Assembly: GCA_963710675.1 (NCBI GenBank)
Contig: CAVQBE010000020.1
Span: 17,961 to 81,960, forward strand
Source: JACCZX01 sp963710675
GTDB lineage: Bacteria > Pseudomonadota > Gammaproteobacteria > Burkholderiales > Burkholderiaceae_F
Length of the DNA: 64,000 nt
Direction of reading: 5' to 3'
The notes below the pieces were generated by a model. It had not been told where the DNA came from. It did not search any database and saw nothing but the letters and a program-made list of their open reading frames with translations. Shown here piece by piece: positions 29,685 to 39,456 of the stretch; the stretch's first letter is position 1, and each line of letters begins with the position of its first letter. A program made the position numbers and the translations under genes.

Positions 29685-30632
29685 GTCGGCCAGTCGCTCT
29701 TCGGTGCCCCGCTTTTCGTGGGCGTTCTGCATGCGCTCGAACAGCGTTGCCAACGATCCTGTCGATATACCGTTTGCTCGCAGCAGGTCGACTGCGTACA
29801 GATCGGCTTCACGCTCCATTTCGCGCGAATAGTCGAGGTCGATCAGTAGCGCCGGCAAGCGCCGCCAGTACCGTGCTGACGTCACCAAATAGCACCGCCG
29901 CCGCTGCGCCGACTGCCGCGCTGGCAAACAGCCGGCGCATCAGGTGCCGCTGTTCGATATGCCCAAGCTCGTGCGCGAGCACACCGATGACCGCGTCGTC
30001 GTCCGGCGCGAGCTCGACCAGCTCGTCGGTGACATAGATCACACCTCCGGGCAACGCAAGCGCGTTGGGTCCGATCTTCGACGCACGAAAGCGGATCGCA
30101 TAGTCTCTTCCGTCCTGTGGCGCAATCGGCATCAAAGCGGTCGATCAACGCATCGCGCTTTTCCTGCGACAGCTGGGTCGTCGAGAAAACGCGCTTTTCG
30201 AGAAACGCGGTGGCTTCTCGGCCCAGCCTTTGCTTCCCAAGCCAGCGGCACCCTGACGGCGGCGTACTCGGCAACGACAGGCAACACCCACCGATACACA
30301 ACAAACAGAAACGCAACCAGCGCCAGCACCGCGAATGACCGCGCCACGCCACCGGTTCTGCCACGCAACAACCAACGAATCGCGATGCCCGGAGTCGCCA
30401 GAATTTGCGAGAACGCCGCGTTGTCCGCAATCTCGCAAAATGCTCCGTCGGCGAAACGTAACGATCCTCGGAGCGTGCATCAGCGGCTCCGAAACGCGAA
30501 GCTGTGACAGGGCTTCGCGCCGTGCTACTTCGATCGCCGGCGATGTCAAGATCGTCGTTGTTGACCGACAGCCGCACAGCGTGCGCCGCGTGAGCTGCGC
30601 CCGTCAAAGTAGCGCGCGTCGACCGAGTTCAC
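29620..30632 (-). CDS. M48 family metalloprotease (frameshifted)
   Basis: A membrane zinc protease of the HtpX/BepA superfamily. The GTG start at 30632 overlaps the DUF898 stop as GTGA and gives MNSVDARYFDGRSSR, then AVRLSVNNDDLDIAG. One membrane segment (AVLALVAFLFVVYRWVLP) precedes the peptidase domain: ALALPGGVIYVTDELVELA, VIGVLAHELGHIEQRH (HExxH zinc site) and DLDYSREMEREADLYAVDLL with the third ligand Glu. The end STHPPTPERVELFRHA is conserved. Frame changes near 30600, 30510, 30420, 30220, 30130, 29900 and 29680; the stop position is approximate. A large periplasmic or cytosolic domain before the membrane segment is typical of the Burkholderia type. Confidence 0.85.
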
Positions 30633-31814
30633 AAACCAATATCGAAGTCGAACAGATCGGCTGCGCCTTCGCCCGTGGCGGCGACATCTCTGGCCGCGGC
30701 ACCGCTCAGGAACTGATCCATGCCGCTCGCGGTGACGCGCCGTGACTGATTCAAGCCGATACTTAAGACTGCGAATGACGGCAAACGGGGTAAACAATCC
30801 GAGCGTCACGATAAGCAAGATGATGTTGACCAAGTAAATCCGCGCCATCGGCCAGCACGCGCGCGTCGCTGACGAAAGCTGACCTCGCCCACCGTCGTGT
30901 GATTCCAAATGCGGTTTTGTATCAGCACGACGAAGGCCGACAAACAGCAGAAGATATGCGGCATACGATCCGATGATCAGCGCCGAGTATTCCGACACCG
31001 AAAACGCCTGCCCCTTTGTTGTGAAGTGAACAGGCCAGCGCTAGCGAGAAATCCTATCGCTGCGAAGGCCAGCCCGATGGCCAGCATTACTCGCGAACAA
31101 AATCCCATAGACCGCATAGAAGTGCCCTGCGGTGGCAGTGAACCGCGCTTCGGCGGAACCCAATAAAGCATTGTTGTGCTGATAGCGTTTGAATCGGTAG
31201 TGCAGATACGGCAACACAACGAAGTAGATCAGCAGTGCTGATCCGAGGACAGCGCGAGGACCACATCGGCGGCTCGCCAGCGTCTTCTTCGGCATAAACG
31301 CCGAGCAGTACAAACGGCACGAGGAAAAACATCAGCGGCGCCGCAATCAGATAGATTTCGCGCAGCCCACCGACAAACTGAAAGTGAATGCCCCGATAAC
31401 TCGAGTAGCGTGCCCTGAAACGCAGCGATTGGCGGATCAGCCAGGGAAATATCGCGGCCAGGACGACCAGTGTGATGACGCCCGCAATTAACGACAGACT
31501 GGAAGCTGAAGTTGTAGGCGATCAGCAGCACCAGCGCGATCAGCCGCCCTTTCAGAATCGCGATCGGTGAGCCGTGATAGTCAAATGAAGAACTCGGCGA
31601 TCTGCGTGTTGCGGTACATGTACTTCAGCCGCCGAACTTTGGCCCACGCCGAGTAGATGCCTAAGCGTCACGATCGTCAGCAACAGATTGACGATCCAGA
31701 TTCGGAAGTATTCGCTGCCGGTGCCGACAAAGCGCACTGGTTAGTCGGTCGGAGCGCGCGACCGGTGGCCGACGCTGGCCACGATGCATCGCGGGCAATT
31801 CGTGCATGATCCAT
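30629..31814 (-). CDS. DUF898 (YjgN-like) membrane protein (many frameshifts)
   Basis: The segment VRFVGTGSEYFRIWIVNLLL is the family signature, and the following frames give a YSAWAKVRRLKYMYRNTQI-like stretch, HGSPIAILKGRLIALVLLIA, and further hydrophobic helices (about eight in total), ending GAADLFDFDIGL at 30629. An ATG at 31814 follows a GAGGGG ribosome site. At least six frame changes occur, so the middle can only be partly read. DUF898 proteins are polytopic inner-membrane proteins of unknown function, usually found in one operon with an M48 protease as here, with overlapping stop and start. Confidence 0.8.
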
Positions 31815-31877
31815 CCCCTCTCGTTTTCTTGTGGTCGCTTTGTAGCCGACAGTGGCCATGGCGGCAATCGCAGGGCG

Positions 31878-31901
31878 AAAAAAAGCCCGCCGGAGCGGGC
31901 T
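31878..31901 (-). terminator. Rho-independent terminator of groESL
   Basis: Stem AGCCCGC / GCGGGCT with loop CGGA (31884-31901). Seven A at 31878-31884 read as a U tract on the minus strand, about 140 bp beyond the groL stop. A shorter T run (31903-31907) on the other side may also stop plus-strand transcription. Confidence 0.85.
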
Positions 31902-32037
31902 GTTTTTCGATACAACTACGAAGTGCGAGGCGGAGCAAGCAAAACGCGTCAGGGCTAGGCGGTCGGGCGCAGACAGTACATGACCGGTACGGCAAGCCCG
32001 GCCAACAACGCCATGATGCGCGTTTTACGCCGCTCGA

Positions 32038-33691
32038 TTACATGTCCATGCCGCCCATGCCGCCCATTCCACCCATTCCACCGGGCATACCGCCACCGCC
32101 GCCTGTGTTTTTCTTCAACCAGCTCGGCCACCATCGCGTCGGTGGTCAGCATCAGACCCGCGATCGACGCAGCGTTTTGCAACGCCATGCGCGTCACTTT
32201 GGTCGGATCCAGCACGCCCATTGCTACCAGGTCGCCGTACTCGTGCGTCTGCGCATTGAAGCCAAAGTTGCCCTTGCCATCGGCAACCTTGTTGACGACG
32301 ACGCTTGGCTCTTCGCCCGAGTTCTCGACGATCTGGCGCAGCGGCTCTTCCATCGCGCGCAGCACGATCTTGATGCCGGCGTCCTGATCGGGGTTGTCGC
32401 CCTTGATCTTGGCCACCGCCTGCTTGACGCGGATCAGTGCAACACCGCCACCGGCGACAACACCTTCTTCAACAGCAGCACGCGTCGCATGCAGCGCGTC
32501 TTCAACGCGTGCTTTCTTTTCTTTCATCTCGACTTCGGTCGCCGCGCCGACTTTGATCAACGCAACACCGCCCGCGAGCTTCGCGACGCGCTCTTGCAGC
32601 TTCTCTTTGTCGTAGTCGCTGGTCGCTTCTTCGATCTGCGCACGAATTGCTTTGACGCGGCCTTCGATATTTTTCGAATCGCCGGCGCCATCGATCAGCG
32701 TGGTGTTTTCTTTCGCGACTTCGACCCGCTTGGCCTGGCCAAGGTCGTTCAGCGTCGCTTTCTCGAGCGTCAGGCCGACTTCCTCGGCGATCACGGTGCC
32801 GCCGGTCAGAATGGCGATGTCTTCGAGCATTGCTTTGCGACGGTCGCCGAAGCCCGGCGCCTTGACGGCCACGGTTTTCAGAATGCCGCGAATGCTGTTG
32901 ACCACCAGCGTTGCGAGCGCTTCGCCTTCGACTTCCTCGGCGACGATCAGCAACGGACGTCCGGCCTTGGCGACTTGCTCAAGAATCGGCAGCAGCTCAC
33001 GAATGTTGCTGATTTTCTTGTCGTGCAACAGCACGTACGGATTCTCGAGAACTGCGTTCTGCTTGTCGGGCTGATTGATGAAGTAGGGCGACAGGTAGCC
33101 GCGATCGAACTGCATGCCTTCGACGACTTCAAGTTCGTTGTTCAGCGACTTGCCGTCTTCGACGGTGATCACGCCTTCCTTGCCAACCTTGTCCATCGCG
33201 TCGGCGATGATCTTGCCGATTTCTTCATCGGCGTTGGCGGAGATCGCGCCGACCTGCGCGATTTCTTTGCTGGTGGTCGTCGGCTTCGAGAGTTTCTTCA
33301 GCTCTTCGATGGCTGCAACGACGGCCTTGTCGATGCCGCGCTTCAGGTCCATCGGGTTCATTCCGGCGGCGACGTACTTCATGCCCTCGGAGATGATCGA
33401 TTGCGCCAGTACGGTGGCAGTCGTGGTGCCGTCACCGGCGTTGTCCGACGTCTTCGACGCGACTTCCTTGACCATCTGCGCGCCCATGTTTTCGAACTTG
33501 TCTTTCAGTTCGATTTCCTTGGCGACCGAGACGCCGTCCTTGGTGACGGTCGGTGCGCCGAAGCTGCGCTCGAGAACGACGTTGCGGCCCTTCGGGCCCA
33601 GCGTGACCTTTACTGCGTTGGCGAGGACGTTTACGCCGCGCACCATCCGATGCCGCGCGTCATCGCCGAAAAAAACTTGCTTTGTTGCCAT
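32038..33691 (-). CDS. groL: Chaperonin GroEL, 60 kDa subunit (frameshift at the C-terminus)
   Basis: The start MATKQVFFGDDARHRMVRGV, the ATP site TLGPKGRNVVLERSFG and SDNAGDGTTTATVLAQSII, and the intermediate domain are all intact. Only the last codons are displaced: near 32116 one extra base lies beside a run of A, after which the expected tail of GGM repeats (PGGMGGMGGMGGMDM) is read in the next frame to TAA at 32038. About 550 residues. GroEL folds proteins in the cytoplasm with its GroES lid. The antisense strand of this gene holds a very long open frame, which is a codon-bias artefact. Confidence 0.97.
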
Positions 33692-33759
33692 TAGAGAATC
33701 TCCGAAAAATTTCAGGTGTGCCGGTCCGCGAAGCGAACCGGCTTATCTGGGTTGGGCCC

Positions 33760-34049
33760 TTAGGCGATCAACGCCCATCAAATCTTCTTCGCGCATGACC
33801 AGCAGCTCGTCGCCTTCGACCTTGACGGTCTGGCCCGAGTACTTGCCGAACAGACACGCGGTCGCCGACCTTGACGTCCAGCGTGATGACCTTGCCGTTG
33901 TCGTCGCGCTTGCCGGGGCCAACGGCAACGATTTCGCCTTGGTCGGGTTTTTCGGCTGCGTTATCGGGAATGACGATGCCTGAAGCGGTTTTCCGCTCGT
34001 TGTCCAGGCGTTTGACGATCACTCGATCGTGCAAAGGACGAATCTTCAT
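33760..34049 (-). CDS. groS: Co-chaperonin GroES (frameshifted)
   Basis: MKIRPLHDRVIVKRLDNERK and ASGIVIPDNAAEKPDQGEIV are the conserved N-terminus and mobile loop. After a frame change near 33857 the sequence continues LFGKYSGQTVKVEGDELLVM; a second change near 33773 gives the normal end LMGVIA with TAA at 33760. About 96 residues. groS is the first gene of the groESL operon, 68 bp before groL, under the CIRCE operator. Confidence 0.95.
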
Positions 34050-34123
34050 AATGTTCTCCAAGTTGATTGAAATCTCTCGAAAATCGAGAAAACCAAAGTG
34101 GAAGCCGCAGATCATGCCAGTTA

Positions 34124-34150
34124 TCAGCACTCTCTGCCTGCGAGTGCTAA
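34124..34150. promoter_or_regulatory. CIRCE operator (HrcA site) of groESL
   Basis: TCAGCACTC - nine bases - GAGTGCTAA matches the CIRCE consensus TTAGCACTC-N9-GAGTGCTAA in 16 of 18 positions. It lies 75 bp upstream of the groS start and directly after the -10 box, where the heat-shock repressor HrcA would block transcription. hrcA itself is not in the window. Confidence 0.92.
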
Positions 34151-34177
34151 TTGTAGGGCTGGATCGTGATGTTCAAG
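34150..34177 (-). promoter_or_regulatory. Probable heat-shock promoter of groESL
   Basis: On the minus strand CTTGAAC is followed, after 12 bases, by CCCTACAAT, which fits the sigma-32 pattern (CTTGAAA, CCCCATNT). TTGAAC and TACAAT are spaced 15, a poor but possible sigma-70 arrangement. The site abuts CIRCE. Dual sigma-32 and HrcA control of groESL is known in betaproteobacteria. Confidence 0.5.
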
Positions 34178-34374
34178 ACCCGGCATCGCGTTTTTCTACG
34201 GGTACCGCAAAGCCAAAGCGCTCTCCCGTCGCACGGAAGTGACCACTAACATATGAATGTGAAGCGTGCGGTCGTTCGCTGCAGGGGCACTGCTCACCGT
34301 TACGGACTGCGGAATGCGCTACACGGTTGTGGTGTAAGTTGCCGTAGATACAGATAACTGGAATGGGGTATTAA

Positions 34375-35075
34375 GTGGCCATCGATTTTCCGCTTCGGCT
34401 TCCGCAGCACTGGCTGAGCGCTCCGCGCCCAAAGGCAAGGGTCCCAACAACTCGATCCGCGCCTTCGTCAACAGCGTGATGAGCTATACCAAGATGGATG
34501 TGCCGACGGTCGAGCTTTTCGAAACCGCGGTCACGTTTGATGAGAAGCACGCGAGATCCGCTGTCAGCGCATCAGTGTCTGTCCAAAACATTTGGAAAAA
34601 AGGCCGGCGTCAGCTTTGTGTTCCGTGCCGACACGGCAGGCGAAGGCCGCTACTGGGTGTACTCCGCGTGACCCATGGCTGGAGCCTCCGGCAGAGGCGA
34701 TCAGCGCGCTGGCTCCAAAGAGAATTGTGCACCAACTGTGCGAAGGACTGCCGTATCGCTTTGCCCTCGACGCATGCGTTGGACGGGAGAAGCTGGTCAC
34801 CGGTGAAAAAGAAGTCGAACCGTTTCGTACTTCGCAGGAAGTCGAGAGCGTGGATCAAGGCGGCCGGACCAAAGTTCGGTTTCAAGGTCGACTTCTTCAA
34901 TGCGACGATCAAGGAATTGCAGTTTCCCTATGGAGACCGCACCATCAAGTTTCCCTATGCGTCGATCGAAGGCGTGCTGCAGATCACCGATGCAGAGCTG
35001 ATTAAGCGACCGCTGTTGCGCGGCATTGGTTCGTATCGCAGAGTCGGCCTGGGGTTGTTGCAGTTATCCAACTAG
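34375..35075 (+). CDS. Cas6e/CasE-like protein, orphan (frameshifted)
   Basis: After frame correction the chain resembles the type I-E CRISPR RNA endonuclease: MSYTKMDVPT near 34479, TRDPLSAHQCLSKTFGKKAG, VSFVFRADTAGEGRYWVYSA, DPWLEPPAEAISALAPKRIV, LCEGLPYRFALDACV, AWIKAAGPKFGFKV, then SIEGVLQITDAEL and RGIGSYRRVGLGLLQLSN. This parallels E. coli CasE in order: HQGLW with the catalytic His, the LFHVE strand, YFRLRANP, FEGVLTIND and the glycine-rich GIGPAKSMGCGLL. Frame changes near 34552, 34668 and 34830. About 35 coding codons before 34479 (possible GTG start at 34375) match nothing I know. No other cas gene and no repeat array is present. The family is inferred from remembered motifs, not from a search. 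Confidence 0.5.
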
Positions 35076-35093
35076 TCTGCAATTGCAGTCACA

Positions 35094-35115
35094 ACGGCGC
35101 TGCGGCGCCGTTTTT
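35094..35115 (+). terminator. Rho-independent terminator after the Cas6e-like gene
   Basis: ACGGCGC / GCGCCGT with loop TGCG is followed by TTTTTG, 19 bp after the TAG at 35075. It separates the gene from dacB. Confidence 0.85.
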
Positions 35116-35166
35116 GTTGTGCGCCCCGTTAGACTTAACTAGCGTACTGCAAAAGTCAGACATGAA

Positions 35167-36603
35167 TTGAAACTGAATGCCAAAGATGTTAAGCTGCTGC
35201 GTGCGGTCGCGATTGCGGCGCTCGTGGCTCTGCATGCGGTCGGCGCGCAGTCACTTCAGCCGAGTCGCTTGCCGGACGCGGTCGCCAGCGCGCTGAAGAC
35301 AGCCAACGTGCCGGCCTCTGCGGTCGGCATCGCGGTGATTCCGCTGTCGGGCACAGGGTTGACGCTGGCGCTGAACGAAAATCAGCCGATGAATCCGGCG
35401 TCGACGATGAAGCTGGTGACGACGCTCGCAGGCCTCGAACTGCTCGGACCGCAGTATCAGTGGCGCACGGATGCCTGACTGTCAGCGGCGCCGCTGCAAG
35501 GGGGTACTTGAAGGGGACTTGTGGCTGCGCGGCAGCGGAGACCCGCAGTTGGTTATCGAAGACCTGTGGCTGTTGGTCCAGCGATTGCGCGGCGTCGGGC
35601 TGCGCGAGATTCGCGGCAACCTGATGCTTGATCGAACAGCCTTCGAGCCGGCACACCATGATCCCGGCGCTTTTGATGGCGAGGCACTGCGGCCATACAA
35701 CGCGGGGCCCGATGCGCTGCTGCTTAATTACAAGGCAGTCAGCTTTTACATTTCATTGCGGACCATGAAGGCAAGCAGGCGCGCGTTTACGCGCTGCCCG
35801 CACTGGCCGGCATGGTCGTGCCGACCACCGTGCGCGGCGTCGATGGTCCATGCAACGACTGGCGCGCGCGGCTCGGCGGCGACTTCGCCGATGTCCGGCG
35901 GCCCACGTTTCGCGGCGCGTATCCGCTGTCGTGCGGTGACAAGGTATGGCACGTCAGCGTGCTGGACACGGCGCAATACGCCGAGGCGATATTTCGCTCA
36001 CTGTGGGAGTCGAGCGGCGGCGTGTGGCGTGGACGCGTACGCGAAGGTGTCGTGCCGCCCGACGCCAGGCGGCTCGCGCAGCACGAGTCTAAGCCGTTGG
36101 CGGAAGTGATCCGCGACATCAACAAGTACAGCAACAACGTGATGGCGCGGCAGTTGTTCCTGACACTGGGCAGCGGAGGCGGGCCGGCGGCCGGCAAACA
36201 GGGAGCGCGCACAGCGCGCAGTCGGCGACTGGCTTGCGACCAAAGGGCTCGATCGGCGCGAGTTCGTTCTTGAAAATGGAGCCGGGCTGTCGCGCGTTGA
36301 ACGACTGACGCCGCGGCGCTTGCGCGGCTGCTGCAGGGCGCTTTCGCGTCGCCACTGATGCCCGAGTTTGTTTCGTCGCTGCCGATCGTCGGCGTCGACG
36401 GCACGATGCGACGCCGAAGCGGTGCCGCCGGTTCAGCTCATATCAAGACGGGTCTGTTGGCTGACACCCGCGCGATCGCAGGTTACGTGCTCGCAGCCAG
36501 CGGCCACCGCTACGCGGTTGTCGCGTTGATCAATCATCCAAACGCCGGCGCGGGGCAACCCGCGCTCGATGCGTTACTTAACTGGATTTACGAGCAGGGT
36601 TAG
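35167..36603 (+). CDS. dacB: D-alanyl-D-alanine carboxypeptidase/endopeptidase, PBP4 type (frameshifted)
   Basis: A penicillin-binding protein of family S13 acting on periplasmic peptidoglycan. The signal segment AVAIAALVALHAVGAQS is followed by the three active-site motifs: MNPASTMKLVTTLAG (SxxK), INKYSNNVMARQ (SxN) and AHIKTGLLAD (KTG). GDLWLRGSGDPQLVIEDLWL and the PYNAGPDALLLNYKAV block are typical of PBP4. Frame changes near 35477, 35750, 36205 and 36303. The start is TTG 35167, or ATG 35162 if an indel is assumed. Its stop overlaps that of the converging redoxin gene. Confidence 0.9.
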
Positions 36604-37231
36604 AGACTCGAGCTGTACTTGATCGTGCAGCCGTAAGCCTGGCTGTTGGTTTTCGACACCGGCTTGCCCGATTTGGCTCCGGTCAGGGCGGCGACCACGT
36701 AGTTGATCGCGGTTTTTACATCGGCCGACGTTAGCGCTTCGCTTGTCGTCGATAGCGCCGGCGTAGACCAGCGTCCCGTTCGGATCGATGACATACATGT
36801 GCGGCGTGACCTTCGCGCCGAACGCGCGGCCTATTTCGCCCTTGGTATCCATCATCACCGCGGTCGGAGCTGCGTTGTGTTGCTTGAACCATGCGGCGAG
36901 CTTGGCTGGCGCCATGTAGTCCGAGCTGACCTTCGTGGTCGAGTTGATCGACTAGCCACGCGACGTTTTCTGCGCCAAAGCGCTTTTGCAGCGACTGCAT
37001 GTTGCCGCTGTCATAGTGCTTCTGAACGAACGGGCAACCCGGGTTGTTCCATTCAAGCACCACGTATTTGCCTTTGAAATCGGCGAGCGACACTTGTTTG
37101 CCGGCGATGTCGGTCGGCGCGAAAACTTCGGCGCGGGTTGTCCGATCGTCGCGTTCGCATTCGCTACAGAGGCGACTGACGATGCGAGGAGTGCCAGCGG
37201 CGAGACAACGAATCATTTTCATTCGTTTCAT
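36600..37231 (-). CDS. Thioredoxin-fold redoxin (AhpC/TSA type), probably secreted (frameshifted)
   Basis: KQVSLADFKGKYVVLEWNNP is followed by GCPFVQKHYDSGNMQSLQKR; the single CPF cysteine is the peroxiredoxin-like site. Then come DTKGEIGRAFGAKVTPHMYV (cis-Pro) and IDPNGTLVYAGAIDDK, and the C-terminal extension SQAYGCTIKYSSSL with a second cysteine. Frame changes near 37130, 36940 and 36745. The ATG at 37231 overlaps the dsbD stop as ATGA, so the protein probably receives electrons from that reductase or works in the same periplasmic thiol system. The N-terminus looks like a signal peptide once corrected. Confidence 0.82.
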
Positions 37232-39383
37232 TTTGACGCCTCCTTGACCTTGTCGAGCGCTGTTAGGACGATGCCTTCGGTCAAAAGTTCAGGCAACACT
37301 GCGGCTTCGCCTTTGCGATCGTAGACCACATACAGCGGCACGCCATTACGCCCGAACTGCGCCAGTGCCTGCGTGATCTTTTCATCTCGATTGGTCCAGT
37401 CCGCGCGCATCAGCACGACATTGTCCGCGGCGAATCTCGCTTTAACCTTGTCGGCGCGCAGCGCGACGCGTTTGTTCAGCTGACACGTGACGCACCACGC
37501 TGCGGTGAAGTCGACAAACACCGCTTTGCCTTCGCCGCGCAGCTGCGCAAGTTTCTCCGGCGAGTATTCGATCCACCCGGCATCGGCGGTTGAGCGGGTA
37601 CCGGGCGCCAATGCCTCGCTGGTGGCGATGGGCGTGAAAGTCAGCGCGGTCAGCATGCCGCCGCCTATCGCGACCCAGCGAAATACGCGCGCACCGCGTT
37701 GCGACAGTCCCAGTGCCCACAGCGTGAAGCCCACTGCGACCAGAACGCCAAGTGCGAGCGCGATACCGCCGGCGTCGACCTGCTGGGCAAGGACCCACAG
37801 TAGCCAGACGCACGTCGCGAACATCGGGAAGGCCATGAACTGCTTGAACATTTCCATCCAGCGTCCGGGGCGGGGCAACTTGGCCAGCAGAGCTCGGGAA
37901 CACCGTCAGCAAGACATAAGGTGCGGCCATACCGACTCCGAGCGCCGCAAAGACCGATAACGCAATCACCGCAGGCTGCGTGATCGCATAACCCAATGCC
38001 GCGCCCATGAACGGAGCGGTGCAGGGCGAAGCAACAATAACTGCCAATACTCCGGTGCCAAAGCTGCCGCGCCAGTCCGATTTGCTTGCAAGGTTGTCGG
38101 CTGCGCGCATATTGGCGACGCCGGTGCCCAACGTCATCTCGAACACGCCAAGCAGATTCAGCCCGATCGCAAAAAACAGTACGGTCAAAGCTGCAACCAC
38201 CCAAGGTGTTTGCAGTTGAAACCCCCAGCCCAGTGCGCTGCCGGCCTGCTGCAATCCGATCAGTAACGCAGCGAGCAATACAAACGACAGCACGACACCA
38301 ACTGCGAACGCGATGCCGTGCGCGGCCATCGGTCCCGAGTGGGTGCGATGCTGAGCAAGACCAATCAGCTTCAGCGACAACACCGGAAATACACACGGCA
38401 TCAGATTCAGAATGAGTCCGCCAAGAATTGCGGTGCCCAGCGCCGCCCACAGCGACATCGACGAGCCCGATCCATCCGCAGCGCCGGTCGCGCCGGCGGC
38501 GGCACCCGCTACCGCGACCGACATCGGCGCTTGCACGACATGCGCCCATCCATTCGCGTAGGCCGGCCCGCCATTGGCAACAACGACGCCCTTCAATGTC
38601 TTGAAGTCGGATGCGACCGGTTTCGCGGCCGTCAGATAGATCGCTGATTGGCCGCCTTCGTTTTTCAGAGTCTGTGGCGCGGCTGCCTCGATCCGGCCTT
38701 CCTCTAACGGAAAGAACTCGAGCTTGTCGAGCGTTTTGCCTGGCGGAGGTGCCAACGCCAAACGGATTTGATTCGCATCGATGGTCGCTGTCGCCGCCAG
38801 CGACAGGCCCCGGTACACGCGCCTGCGTTGCCTTGAACAGCGCAGCCGACGATGACGGAGCTGACTGCGGTTTGACCGGCAACGTCAACTTCACCTGCGC
38901 ATCAGCGGGAATGCAAACATCCTTGCACTCCAGCCACGATGCCTTTGCGTTCAACGTGACGGGTGTACCCACCGGAAGATCCGCCGGAACTTGGACGGTT
39001 GTCAGCAGCAGCGTTTCGCCCTCGTAGCCGAAATTCATCAACGGTCCGACAGGCATACGCTTGGGATGCGGCCAGACGATCGCGCCGGCGTTGAAACCGG
39101 CAGGCAACTGCCATTTGATCTGCGTCGGCAGTCCGGAGTCGCCGGGGACCTGCCAATACGTATGCCACTCGGGTTCGTGCTGAAGGCGCAAGCCCACCGT
39201 CAGCGGCTGGCCTGGAACGATCGCATCAGTCGCAGCGATCAGTTCAGCATCGACATGCTTCTCGGCGGCACCGAAACGTGGAAACGATTGAGCCGCGGCG
39301 GACGTTGCAAAGAGAGTGGTGACCAGCGTGAGTGCAAGGACTCGCGCATTGATTCGAGCATTCATCAGTGGAAGCGGCGGCAT
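37228..39383 (-). CDS. dsbD: Protein-disulfide reductase DsbD/ScsB family (frameshifted)
   Basis: The chain has a signal peptide (ALTLVTTLFATSAAAQ), a periplasmic N-terminal domain with WLECKDVCIPADAQVKLTLP (CxxxxC site), an eight-helix membrane domain with the cysteine motifs LMPCVFPVLSLKLIGL and ASPCTAPFMGAALGY, and a C-terminal thioredoxin domain FVDFTAAWCVTCQLNKRVAL (CVTC). It carries cytoplasmic electrons from thioredoxin to periplasmic thiols. Frame changes fall near 38818 and 37885. About 718 residues. The N-terminal domain resembles ScsB more than E. coli DsbD. The start at 39383 or 39365 cannot be decided. Confidence 0.9.
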
Positions 39384-39456
39384 GGTCTTTCGTCTAGCAA
39401 TCGAGTGTCAAGTTCCCGTCTTTCGCGCCCCGTCTGTACGTACGCTGATCGTCCGA

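Noticed and set aside
31784..33694. 636-codon open frame on the plus strand
   Set aside because: It lies antisense to groL, whose codon bias keeps the opposite strand open; the translation has no domain-like sequence and groL is certain.
34150..34375. Possible CRISPR array beside the Cas6e-like gene
   Set aside because: No direct repeat of 25-35 bases with regular spacing is found here or in the other gaps that were read.
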